A DNA stretch of 61,610 nucleotides from Treponema sp. Its GTDB lineage: Bacteria; Spirochaetota; Spirochaetia; Treponematales; Treponemataceae. The stretch lies in assembly GCA_024402565.1 (NCBI GenBank), contig JAKSTM010000011.1:1-61610 (forward strand). Reading direction: 5' to 3'. The notes below the pieces were generated by a model that worked only from the letters and a program-made list of their open reading frames with translations, made no database searches and had not been told where the DNA came from. Below are positions 43,133-52,301 of the stretch, piece by piece (within the stretch, counting starts at the first letter, position 1; the number at the start of each line of letters is the position of its first letter). Position numbers and translations under genes: made by a program.

Positions 43133-45105
43133 AACTCCTCCTTTCTTTTTTCAAACCAATTCTCTGTATACTTTTCTTCCTCACATTGTTTCTCTTCATT
43201 TTCAATTAAAGGAACAAGATAAATGACCATTTGAGTTTTTTCATTATTTTTTTTATCTGACTTAAATAATTTCCCAAGAAGTGGAATCTTTGATAAAAAC
43301 GGAGTTCTTGATGATTCTTCACTTTCACTATTTGAAACAAGACCACTCAAAACAACAGGTTCTCCGGATCTTCCACAAACTTCAGTTGTTACAATTTTTT
43401 CGCTGGTTGGAGGCGGGTTTCCGGTTACAGAAGATGAATCTACTCCCCGTCTTGAGACAGATGCTTTTACGAAACTTGTAATCATTCCGTCTTCACCTAC
43501 CCAAGGTTTTATTTCAAGTTTCAAACCAGATACTATTTCCCTTGTAATTCCAGAATAGATTGGTTTTCCTGTTTCAGGATCGAGATTATTATCTCTGTAT
43601 CGATAAGTGTTAGTATTTGTAAAGTTGATTTCCTTCCCTGCAAGTCCATACAAAGAAGTATTCGCAAAGACCCTGGTTCTGTTTTCGGAAATAGAATTTT
43701 GAAGTGATAAAGCAAAATCCAATCCAAAGGCAGATATTACATTCAAATTTAATCCAAGTACATTTCCAAGGCGGGCGTTAATAGTATTGGAATCGCCAGA
43801 CTGTAGATTTCTTGCCTGATAGTTTACAGCCCATTGATTATCTGAAGTATCATCATACTGGAGAATTAAAAGATCATACTTTAGACGGGTCTGTGGTCTG
43901 TCACATAATTCAACTTCTTCAAGAATTTTTTTATATGATTCTTCAGACCCCGAAAAATATATACAACAATTTCCATCTGCTTCCGATACGCTATTTTTGT
44001 CTACCGATGGTGGAAGTCTTTTCATGAACTCTTCCGCCTTTATATACTTCAAAGGAATTAAGTATGTTTTTTTCTGCAGGTCACATTCTTTTATAAATCT
44101 TTCGACTTCAAGTTTTTCGTTTTCTGTAACTTTGGTCCATATTCCTGGTTCTGAATCTCTTCCAGACACCACAAATTCCAGATTATGAAATCGCTTCTGA
44201 AGAATTGGAAGGACATTTTCCACTCGACCATATTTTAAGGGAAATAAACACCAGTCCCGTTTTCCATTTATTAAATCTCCTTTATTTTCTTCAGAAGGAA
44301 AAATGTAATAGATTTTATCTGATACTCTGTATGAAAAGCCATTTTGTGAACAGAGAATATTTAGAGCTTCATCAAATGAAGAGGCGATAAAACTAGATCT
44401 GGAAGCTTTTACATCTGTATTTCCCACAAAACAAAAATAGAGACCTGAATACGAAAACAAAGATTCCAGTACTTGTGAAAAATAAATCTCCTTAAGGTTG
44501 AATTCCATTCTGTTATCGGAAAGAATTTTAAATGAAAAATTTCTTGCTGAGATATTTTCGCTTTTCGTAGTTTTTTTTATATGAAAACCAAGGTCATTTT
44601 TTTCCAAACAATAACCCGAAAAAAATCTGACAAGGTTTTCTAGGAGTTCTTCTTTTTTTTCACCCTTAAGATGAACAGTGATTTCTGTGGAAGGTAGTTG
44701 TTCATAAGTAACATTGATACCAAAAAACTTTGAATATTTTTCTATTACAGCTACAGGTCTTGCTTCACTACAATCAAGAGAAAAAGTATTTTCATTTTCA
44801 GAAACAAGAATACGGCTTACTGTCCATTTCTTTTCTGTTTTATAAACATATAACTTCGAAGATTCCAGAAAGGAATCAAATGCTTCAGAAAAATCATTTC
44901 CAGAAAAACGGAAATCTATTTTACCAGAAACGGTATTATCTGGGATTATGGAAATTCCTGAATCCAGAGAAATAGCAAACAAAACATCTTTTATTTCTGT
45001 ATCAGGGAATTCCCAGGAAAAAGTTTCCTGTGCATATAAACTGTTTTTCGTTATTAAAATTAGGATTATAAATATGACTTGAGAGAGTTTTTTCAATACT
45101 TTCAT
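43108..45105 (-). CDS. gspD: Type II secretion outer-membrane secretin GspD-like
   Basis: 665 residues with a signal peptide (…LITKNSLYAQ). N-terminal N0/STN domain (about 28-120), several secretin N (ring) modules with the KYIKAEEF and FPLKYGRVENVLPIL signatures, and a C-terminal secretin barrel (about 440-630) with NRTRVFANTSLYGLAGKEI, VRRGVDSS-like strand and PLLGKLFKS. Assembles a ring through which folded cargo leaves. Its ATG sits in a hairpin stem (see regulatory entry). First secretion gene of the run. Confidence 0.92.
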   Translation of the reverse strand: MKVLKKLSQVIFIILILITKNSLYAQETFSWEFPDTEIKDVLFAISLDSGISIIPDNTVSGKIDFRFSGNDFSEAFDSFLESSKLYVYKTEKKWTVSRILVSENENTFSLDCSEARPVAVIEKYSKFFGINVTYEQLPSTEITVHLKGEKKEELLENLVRFFSGYCLEKNDLGFHIKKTTKSENISARNFSFKILSDNRMEFNLKEIYFSQVLESLFSYSGLYFCFVGNTDVKASRSSFIASSFDEALNILCSQNGFSYRVSDKIYYIFPSEENKGDLINGKRDWCLFPLKYGRVENVLPILQKRFHNLEFVVSGRDSEPGIWTKVTENEKLEVERFIKECDLQKKTYLIPLKYIKAEEFMKRLPPSVDKNSVSEADGNCCIYFSGSEESYKKILEEVELCDRPQTRLKYDLLILQYDDTSDNQWAVNYQARNLQSGDSNTINARLGNVLGLNLNVISAFGLDFALSLQNSISENRTRVFANTSLYGLAGKEINFTNTNTYRYRDNNLDPETGKPIYSGITREIVSGLKLEIKPWVGEDGMITSFVKASVSRRGVDSSSVTGNPPPTSEKIVTTEVCGRSGEPVVLSGLVSNSESEESSRTPFLSKIPLLGKLFKSDKKNNEKTQMVIYLVPLIENEEKQCEEEKYTENWFEKRKEELCRILNSN

Positions 45106-45133
45106 TTTCTAAATATTCCTCAATGAAAGTATT
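45095..45133 (-). promoter_or_regulatory. Hairpin overlapping the gspD ribosome-binding site and start codon
   Basis: In the mRNA the 12-base arm 45122-45133 pairs perfectly with 45095-45106; the start codon (45103-45105) lies in the 3' arm and the SD-like GAGG is in the 15-base loop. The stem is mostly A-U, so it could melt with temperature or with ribosome passage from upstream. Confidence 0.55.
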
Positions 45134-45186
45134 TATTTTTTTTAACAAAATATGAAAAGAACGAGAAAAAAAATTATTTTTTTTAA

Positions 45187-47067
45187 TTATTGCTTCGAAA
45201 GAATCTTCGTTTTTAATAGATGGGCCCGAGCATGCTCTGGATAAATTGAACAGGCATAATCTGCAGAACGCAAAGCATTTTGAGTTTCACCAAAAGCAAA
45301 ATAAATTGTTGCTATTCTGTAAAAGGCCTCTGCTCTCATATTTGGTAAAGTTTCTCTTGATGCAGTTTTCCCATACAAATCCAGGGATTTTTCTTTTGCT
45401 GCAATTCCATAATATAAGTTTGCCAGATTCATTGCTGTTTCGGAAGAAACTTTTGGGGACACCTCTCCACCACGACTTCCTGCACTTTCAAATACACAAT
45501 ATTCATAAATACGTAATGCTTCATCTGTGTATTTCTGATTCAAAGCAAAATAAGCGGAAACTTCAAGATCCGCTACATCAAAATGCCTGACGTTATCGGA
45601 AATCTGTTCAAAAAAATCAACTTTAGGATCTAGCTCATATTTTGATGAAATATATTTTTTGAAAATTGTTTCCGCATCACTATACATTCCATTTTCAAGA
45701 AGAAAATTTACAGTATAAAGAACCAGAATATCATGATATTTTTTTGTTTCTGTTGAACTGGCTTCCAGAAGTTTCCACAAATCTGCGGTTTTATTTCGAA
45801 CTGAAAGGGAAGGATCTGTTTTATATTTTAAATCAAGCCTTGTTATATAAAGATAAGGATCATTAACCTGCATCAAAGCCTGATCTATTCGGAAGAAAGC
45901 ATCTGAAAGCGGAATTTTTGCCCGGGAATCGTAACGTTCCATTTCCAGTGTTTTTAACCCGACGTTTCGTAATGCCAGTATTTCGTCATCCTCTCGTCGA
46001 CCAAGATTTGACTCATATGCAAATTCAGCATATGAAATTAACCCTGGAACATAAAAAGGAAAGTTCATAACAGAATATGACAACAGTTCACAGGACCTGT
46101 CATCATTCCCAAGTTTTTTCTCTTCAAGAGCACTATTTACTATAACAATAGGAAGAAGATCTTTTTCATCCTGTGAAAGGCCTGAATACAAATCTTCTCC
46201 CGTAATATAATGACAGAGAATTCTATCACGTACTAAATGAGCACTAGCACTATCGGCTAAAGCAAAATAAGAATCTGATTCAAGGGCCGATACTTTTATT
46301 TCAGAAGCAAATAAAGAAGAAGACTTCTTCAAACTTTCAAGAAAATATAAAGAAGCTTCACAGGCATTAGCTGCCTGAACATATCGACCGCCATCAAAAT
46401 TTACTTGAGCCCAGAAATATGCATCATCAGAGTCATTAAAAGCCGAAGGAGTAAGGTCTGATGCCGCATCATACCTTCCCTTTACAAGATGAACAACAGC
46501 ACAGTTTCTAAGCCAAACTGGATTTTTACTTACTTCATATGAATCAGCAAATAAATCAAAATATTTTCCATCTTCATATAAAAGGGATTTTTCATTATTC
46601 AGATTATTCTGAAGTTTGCTTTTAAAAACACATTCAGCATAAATAGATGCATACCGCGTTTTCTGCAGAACTTCGGAGATTTTTTCCGCTTCGGAAATAC
46701 GGTTCTCCTCCAAAAGGAATTTTGTATAAACTGCTGAAAGTTCTGGATTTTTAGGATTGCGCTTTAATCCTTTAAGAAGAATCTGTTCGGAAAGTTTCTT
46801 TTCATCAAGAATTTTATAACGTTTATAAATGCCAATATAGCTCCAGCTTTCATAAACTTTTTTACTGATTTTATTAAGTTCTTTTAATGCATCTTTATTC
46901 TGATTTTGAGAAATCAGGGCATCCACAGTATCAAATTGATTTACAATACTTAATGAAGAAGCTTTTGTTGAACAACTGAAAAAGGGAAAAATTAAAAAGA
47001 GAGTTAAAATGCGAAAAGCGCCCTGAGCAAATTTCTTTACACCTAAATCAGACACGCTTTTCAACAA
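45187..47067 (-). CDS. TPR lipoprotein upstream of the secretion genes
   Basis: 626 residues. Basic N-terminus, hydrophobic signal and lipobox FPFFSC. Mature part is alpha-helical with many tetratricopeptide repeats (LKELNKISKKVYESW, GLKRNPKNPELSAVYTKFLL, AEAFYRIATIYFAFGETQNAL, RSADYACSIYPEHARAHLLK). Probably an outer-membrane-attached scaffold; pilotin- or GspD-assisting roles are known for TPR lipoproteins, so a link to the following secretin is plausible. Start is TTG 47067 with SD GGAG. Follows nusB by 22 bases. Confidence 0.7.
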   Translation of the reverse strand: MLKSVSDLGVKKFAQGAFRILTLFLIFPFFSCSTKASSLSIVNQFDTVDALISQNQNKDALKELNKISKKVYESWSYIGIYKRYKILDEKKLSEQILLKGLKRNPKNPELSAVYTKFLLEENRISEAEKISEVLQKTRYASIYAECVFKSKLQNNLNNEKSLLYEDGKYFDLFADSYEVSKNPVWLRNCAVVHLVKGRYDAASDLTPSAFNDSDDAYFWAQVNFDGGRYVQAANACEASLYFLESLKKSSSLFASEIKVSALESDSYFALADSASAHLVRDRILCHYITGEDLYSGLSQDEKDLLPIVIVNSALEEKKLGNDDRSCELLSYSVMNFPFYVPGLISYAEFAYESNLGRREDDEILALRNVGLKTLEMERYDSRAKIPLSDAFFRIDQALMQVNDPYLYITRLDLKYKTDPSLSVRNKTADLWKLLEASSTETKKYHDILVLYTVNFLLENGMYSDAETIFKKYISSKYELDPKVDFFEQISDNVRHFDVADLEVSAYFALNQKYTDEALRIYEYCVFESAGSRGGEVSPKVSSETAMNLANLYYGIAAKEKSLDLYGKTASRETLPNMRAEAFYRIATIYFAFGETQNALRSADYACSIYPEHARAHLLKTKILSKQ

Positions 47068-47089
47068 ATTTTCTCCAGAATTAGTAATC

Positions 47090-47491
47090 TTAGTTAGTTT
47101 CTTTTCTGATATTGTCTAAAACTGCATTAATAAATTTAAAGCTTCCGTCCTCACCATATTTCTTGGCAATTTCAACCGCTTCATCTATTACTACTTTTGA
47201 TTCTGCAGAAGACTGAAACATTAATTCATAAACACTCATACGAAGAATAGAAAGAGATACTTTATTAATTCTTTCCATTGTCCATGAATCAGAAAGGTGA
47301 CTTTCAATTTTCTTATCGATTTCTTCAATATGTTCTACAGCACCATTTATTACAAGGCCTGCAAATGCTTCAGCTTCTTCATCTTTTGCTTCAGGCCATG
47401 TAAAAGCCAGAATTTCTTCAAGAGGATTCTTTCCTACATCCCATGAATAAAGTCCCTGGAAAGCCAGTACTCTTCCTTTTCTTCTTGACAC
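47090..47491 (-). CDS. nusB: Transcription antitermination factor NusB
   Basis: 133 residues, all-alpha. Begins MSRRKGRVLAFQGLYSWDVG and ends KFINAVLDNIRKE, the usual NusB ends; the helical middle has WTMERINKVSLSILRMSVYEL. Binds boxA RNA with NusE during rRNA antitermination. Start codon is GTG 47491, directly after the TAA of the SurA-like gene (TAAGTG), with GGGG as SD. Confidence 0.93.
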   Translation of the reverse strand: MSRRKGRVLAFQGLYSWDVGKNPLEEILAFTWPEAKDEEAEAFAGLVINGAVEHIEEIDKKIESHLSDSWTMERINKVSLSILRMSVYELMFQSSAESKVVIDEAVEIAKKYGEDGSFKFINAVLDNIRKETN

Positions 47492-48577
47492 TTAATTACC
47501 CCAATCCAAAAGTTTTGTTAATGCATCACCAGTTTTCTTACGGTCAACATTTTCTGTTGTATTAAGTCCTTTTGAAATATCTGTTGCGGCCTGAGAAAGA
47601 GCCTGCATCTGAAGCTGCTGTGTAAGATTTCCACGAATGTAATCGTAAACTGTTACTGTAGATTCTGGCTGTACTATATCACTAATTGCCAGCATCTTAG
47701 CATCATATTTTCCTTCAACTGTTACTATACGATAATCTGTATCAGTTTCTTCAACATCTGAAACAAAACCAATTTTTTGATTGGATAACCAAAGAAGATT
47801 GTTATAAGTCATACCCAGCTGAATTGCAAATGGTTCTGTTTTCTGAATCAGCATAAATCCAGCCTGATATCCAGCATCAGGAGTATTTCCCTGAATCTGT
47901 ATCTGGTCTACTGAAAGTTTTTTATCAATAATTTTATTTCTAAGTTCGTTTGTTTTCAGTTTTGCACTTTCTGGATTTGTTCCCTTTGGAACAATTACCA
48001 TAAACAATTTAAGCATGTCATTCCATACGAATGAAGTTTTATTACTTTCATAAAACTGACGTATCTGTTCGTCTGTTGGTGCAACCTTCTGAAGTTCTGC
48101 CTGTTTCTGAGAAATAACATATTGCTGTGCAATCAACTGATTTTTAAGGAAAAGTTTATATTCAGCTACATTCATACCAGTCTGACTCTGAAGAAGCTGA
48201 TCCAGAGACATTCCTTGTGACTTCTGGATAAGGTCATTAAGTTCCTTTTCTGTTACCTGCTGACCTACCTGCTGACTCATATTTGCAAGAAAGTACTGAT
48301 CAACAGAACTATCAGGAATTGAAATTCCAGCTTTTGTTGCAGCCTGAAGAACAAGTTTCTCTTCGATAAGAGCATCAAGAACCTGTCTTCTTTCATCAAC
48401 TGTCAATTTTTTTCCAATCTGCTTTTCATAAGTCTCACAACGGGCTTTAAGCTGTTTTACAGTAACAGATTCACTTTTTGAATGTTTTACTACAGCTAAA
48501 ACCTGAAGGTCTGACTGTGCAAAACAAGCAGCTGTTGTTGCCAGAAGTACGAATAATGCTAAACAAATCTTTTTCAT
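47492..48577 (-). CDS. Periplasmic SurA-like chaperone / peptidyl-prolyl isomerase family
   Basis: 361 residues. Signal peptide ends in CFAQ. The N-terminal part (about 25-175) is a SurA_N-type helical domain (VDERRQVLDALIEEKLVLQAA, typical of PpiC/SurA chaperones). The C-terminal part (about 195-310) has parvulin-like elements but without the clear His/Asp catalytic set, so isomerase activity is uncertain. Would help outer-membrane and lipoproteins through the periplasm, fitting the secretion genes downstream. ATG 48577; adjoins nusB. Confidence 0.8.
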   Translation of the reverse strand: MKKICLALFVLLATTAACFAQSDLQVLAVVKHSKSESVTVKQLKARCETYEKQIGKKLTVDERRQVLDALIEEKLVLQAATKAGISIPDSSVDQYFLANMSQQVGQQVTEKELNDLIQKSQGMSLDQLLQSQTGMNVAEYKLFLKNQLIAQQYVISQKQAELQKVAPTDEQIRQFYESNKTSFVWNDMLKLFMVIVPKGTNPESAKLKTNELRNKIIDKKLSVDQIQIQGNTPDAGYQAGFMLIQKTEPFAIQLGMTYNNLLWLSNQKIGFVSDVEETDTDYRIVTVEGKYDAKMLAISDIVQPESTVTVYDYIRGNLTQQLQMQALSQAATDISKGLNTTENVDRKKTGDALTKLLDWGN

Positions 48578-48703
48578 TTATCTCTACCCCACCTGAGAAG
48601 CAATTTATACAAATAATAAACATTCCCAGGCTTTCTTAGTTACAAAATTTTAGTTTTATAAATAATAAGTCGTGCTTAAGTTTTACTTAAGTCTACTTAG
48701 CTT

Positions 48704-50527
48704 TTAGTTTTCAAGTGGAAGACCACCAGAAATTGTTGCGCGAATACGGCGAACACCTGCAGAAGAAGACTGTTCTTTTTCGATTTTGAAGTCTCCGATC
48801 TGCGCTGTGTGCTGAACGTGTGGACCACCACAAACTTCCTTAGAGAACCAGTCAGTTTTTGGATCTTTACCGATTGTATAAACCTTAACTTCTTCACCGT
48901 ATTTGCTTGAGAACAGAGCGCGGGCACCTTCGGCTTTTGCTTCGTCCAGAGTCATGATGCGCATATCAACAGGAAGGTCTGCCTTGATCTGTTCATTTAC
49001 GATATCCTGAACTTTCTGAATTTCTTCTTTTGTCATAGGACGTTCGAATGTAAAGTCGAAGCGCATACGTTCGTTGTTGATATTTGAACCTTTCTGAGCA
49101 ACCTGTTCACCAAGTACGTTTACCAGAGCCTGCTGCAGAAGGTGTGTTGCAGTGTGGTATTTTGTTGCTACTTCAGACTGTTCTGCCAGTCCTCCCTTTG
49201 CGGCACCTGCATCTGCAGTTTTAGAAGCTTCCTTATGTTTTGCTTCTGCTTCTTTGAAACCTTCAACATCAACTGTGAATCCGTTTTCAGAAGCCAGTTC
49301 CTGTGTAAGTTCCAGCGGGAATCCGAAAGTATCGAAAAGACGGAAAGCAACTTTTCCTGAGATTTCTTTTTTAGGATTCTTCATAAGGTTTGGAAGAAGG
49401 CGCTGGAATTCCTTTTCACCGTTTTTAAGGGCTTCGCGGAATTTTGCTTCTTCCTGTGTAAGTTCAGACTTAACTTTCTGTGCGTTCTGTTCAAGTTCAG
49501 GATAAGCACATTTGAAGTTTTCAATTACAGTTTCTGCAATTTCAGCCAGGAAGTCTTTGTCGATTCCAAGCTTCATTCCTTCGCGAACTGCACGGCGGAT
49601 CAGACGACGGAGAACATAACCTGCTCCGATGTTTGAAGGTGAAACACCTTTCTGGTCACCAAGAATGAATACAGAAGAACGAGAGTGGTCAGCAATAATG
49701 CGAACACTGCGGTCTTTTGTTTCATCTGTTCCGTATGTGTAGTTTGAAAGAGCTTCGATTTTATTGATGATTGGCATGAAAACTTCTGTAAGGTAAACAG
49801 ATGTTTTTCCCTGAAGAATACAGTTTGTTCTTTCAAGACCCATACCTGTATCTACGTTCTGTTTTGGCAGAGGAATAAGTGTCTTTTCATCTTTGCGTTC
49901 GAACTGCATGAAAACGTTGTTCCAGATTTCCATCCAGTTAGCACTGTCTGTACCTTTGTTAGATCCTACAGGAGGGAGTCCTTCCCCAACCCAGTAGAAG
50001 ATTTCTGTATCTGGACCACAAGGACCTGTTGGACCTGCTGCCCACCAGTTGTCACTTGCTGGAAGGTATGCGATTTTATCTTCAGGCATACCAACCTCTT
50101 TCCAGTAACCTGCAGCTTCTTCATCGCGAGGAGCGTTTTCGTCACCAGCAAATACTGTTACAGAGATTTTTTTAGGATCAAGTGCAAGCCATTTTGGGCT
50201 TGTAAGGAATTCATAAGAGAATGCGATAGATTCTTTCTTGAAGTAGTCTCCCAGAGACCAGTTTCCAAGCATTTCAAAACAAGTAAGATGACTTGGGTCA
50301 CCTACTTCATCAATATCACCAGTACGAACACATTTCTGATAGTCTGTAAGACGAGTTCCGGCAGGATGTTTTTCACCAAGAAGATAAGGAACGAGAGGGT
50401 GCATACCTGCTGTTGTAAATAAAACTGAAGGGTCGTTTTCAGGAATCAAAGACTGTCCTGAAATTTCTGCATGATTTTTTGATTTAAAGAACTCAATATA
50501 TTTTGAGCGTAATTCATTAGCTGTCAT
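48704..50527 (-). CDS. alaS: Alanyl-tRNA synthetase, short spirochaete form
   Basis: 607 residues. Class II catalytic core (1-250) with FKSKNHAEISGQSLIPENDPS, tRNA-recognition helices (to 430), then the editing domain with TKYHTATHLLQQAL and CGGPHVQHT, whose His/Cys residues bind Zn and clear Ser- or Gly-tRNA. It ends after the editing domain: the DHHA1/oligomerisation C-terminal domain of the common 870-residue enzyme is absent, as I recall also for Borrelia and T. pallidum. Single gene; no strong terminator seen. Confidence 0.95.
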   Translation of the reverse strand: MTANELRSKYIEFFKSKNHAEISGQSLIPENDPSVLFTTAGMHPLVPYLLGEKHPAGTRLTDYQKCVRTGDIDEVGDPSHLTCFEMLGNWSLGDYFKKESIAFSYEFLTSPKWLALDPKKISVTVFAGDENAPRDEEAAGYWKEVGMPEDKIAYLPASDNWWAAGPTGPCGPDTEIFYWVGEGLPPVGSNKGTDSANWMEIWNNVFMQFERKDEKTLIPLPKQNVDTGMGLERTNCILQGKTSVYLTEVFMPIINKIEALSNYTYGTDETKDRSVRIIADHSRSSVFILGDQKGVSPSNIGAGYVLRRLIRRAVREGMKLGIDKDFLAEIAETVIENFKCAYPELEQNAQKVKSELTQEEAKFREALKNGEKEFQRLLPNLMKNPKKEISGKVAFRLFDTFGFPLELTQELASENGFTVDVEGFKEAEAKHKEASKTADAGAAKGGLAEQSEVATKYHTATHLLQQALVNVLGEQVAQKGSNINNERMRFDFTFERPMTKEEIQKVQDIVNEQIKADLPVDMRIMTLDEAKAEGARALFSSKYGEEVKVYTIGKDPKTDWFSKEVCGGPHVQHTAQIGDFKIEKEQSSSAGVRRIRATISGGLPLEN

Positions 50528-50606
50528 AATGGATTATTCTATTATTTACGCCCAAAATTTTCAATATAAAATAGAATCTTGATACTTGATACTTGAAAAT
50601 AGAACA

Positions 50607-52187
50607 TTATTGAATAACCGCTGAAAACTGCCAGACCTTTCCGTCTACAGGGAAACATTCTTTCGGAGTTACTTTTACAGGCGTCATTATCAACATATCT
50701 TCATCAGTTACTGTACGTTCCACTGTTTTCTTTTTTACAGTCTCTGAAATTATCTTTGTTCCAAAAGACAACGCATATTCTGTACCTAATTCAGAATAAC
50801 CAGAATCAGGTCTGAGTTGAATTACAGTATCATTTCCAATTGCAAAAATTGAAAAAACCCCTTTTTCATGATCCTGACTGACATTAATTTCATAACAGTT
50901 ACCGTCAAAAGAAAGCTCTGCACTGCCATCAGCCGATTTCCACTTACGAGAAGTTATTTTTTTGTTTTCTATTCTATCGTTTGTTCTAGCATTTATTCTG
51001 GCATTTGGACTATTGCCAGATCCGGAACTTTGCGAAAAATTATATCCCGATGAAGTTTTTTTATAATTTCCATCCCATAAAGAACCTTCCTGAATAACCA
51101 TTTTTACATCATCACGAATGGTAATTCGAATTTCATCTACGCCAACCAGCATAATATCAAAACGGCGATGAAGACTGGAAATAATTGAATTTGTTGTAGT
51201 AAGGTAAATCCCGTTATGTCGAAGTTTTGAATCTTCCCAGTTATAAACTTCCTCCGTGTCACCATTCAGGAAGATTATTTCTTTTTCTGGGAAATTAAAG
51301 CACAAATATCGGATTGTATTATCAGAATTAGATGTTTTATACCAAAGTCCGTCCATAAATGCAGCAAAAGTTTCAATTGTCCCATCCTGGATTCTGGAAA
51401 GTTCTCTGGCTGCCAAACGACTGGCAGTAACTGTAGTACTGCGATTAAATTCATATTTTTGATTAAATGAATTCCAGCGATATTCTGTCTGAATCTGGTT
51501 AGCACCGCTTTTCTGATCTTCGCCTTCTTTTTTATCGGAACTATATACCCAGACAGAAAAACTGTCTCCATTGGAAATTGCCAGCTCATAACTTTCTGTA
51601 CGTTCTGTCTGTTGAATAAACACAGTTCCATCAGATGTAAAGGAACCTACATTTACAATTTCTGCTGACAATCCTGAACCTTTACACATAAAAATATTCA
51701 TAACATAATCACCGGAATCTTCTACTCCTTGATAGATAAGGGCCTGTGTATGATTTCCAATTACGTCAAGATTCGAATATGTGAAAGTACCGGTTTTTGA
51801 AATATTAGTTTCAATATCTGTTATGCGGTTATAATCTTTTGTATCAGCATCGTAAAGCCCTACTACCAGCCAAAGAAAAGGCGAATCAGCTTTACGGACT
51901 ACAATTATCTGATCTTCATAAGTATCATTATCAAAATCAAAAATCAAAGTACTGATAAGAGTTTCTGTCGAATGAAGTTGAACAAAAGAAGTAAAGGATT
52001 CATTCTCCAAAGAAGAATCAGTATGTTCCGCATTTGATTTTACTTCTTCTGAAAATTTTGGATTTACAATTTTGGCTTGTTTCGAAATTTCATTTTCCTG
52101 TTTGGAATCTTTTTTAAAGAAGAAAAAGAAAATGCCTAAGGAAGCAGCTGCAAGTACAAAAATAACAGCAATAAACTTTGATTTCAT
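50607..52187 (-). CDS. Membrane-anchored protein, possibly pallilysin-related
   Basis: 526 residues. N-terminal helix (FIAVIFVLAAASLGIFFFFF) anchors it. Residues about 75-180 repeat Asp-rich FG-GAP-like units (LIFDFDNDTYEDQIIVV), later a beta-barrel-like domain with RFDIMLVGVDEIRITI and RKWKSADGSAELSFDGNCYEI. The layout recalls Treponema pallilysin-related surface proteins; there is no visible HExxH, so protease activity cannot be claimed. Start taken at ATG 52187 rather than 52241 because the first 18 residues add a second hydrophobic tail. Divergent from the GH5 gene. Confidence 0.45.
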   Translation of the reverse strand: MKSKFIAVIFVLAAASLGIFFFFFKKDSKQENEISKQAKIVNPKFSEEVKSNAEHTDSSLENESFTSFVQLHSTETLISTLIFDFDNDTYEDQIIVVRKADSPFLWLVVGLYDADTKDYNRITDIETNISKTGTFTYSNLDVIGNHTQALIYQGVEDSGDYVMNIFMCKGSGLSAEIVNVGSFTSDGTVFIQQTERTESYELAISNGDSFSVWVYSSDKKEGEDQKSGANQIQTEYRWNSFNQKYEFNRSTTVTASRLAARELSRIQDGTIETFAAFMDGLWYKTSNSDNTIRYLCFNFPEKEIIFLNGDTEEVYNWEDSKLRHNGIYLTTTNSIISSLHRRFDIMLVGVDEIRITIRDDVKMVIQEGSLWDGNYKKTSSGYNFSQSSGSGNSPNARINARTNDRIENKKITSRKWKSADGSAELSFDGNCYEINVSQDHEKGVFSIFAIGNDTVIQLRPDSGYSELGTEYALSFGTKIISETVKKKTVERTVTDEDMLIMTPVKVTPKECFPVDGKVWQFSAVIQ

Positions 52188-52301
52188 ACCAATAATGTAA
52201 ACGATTTTTCTTATAAAAAACAAGACAAAAGTAATAGACAATATACCACATGTGTTTTAAAGTTGTATAAACTAGGGGTTTTCCCCGACAAAGGAGTATT
52301 T

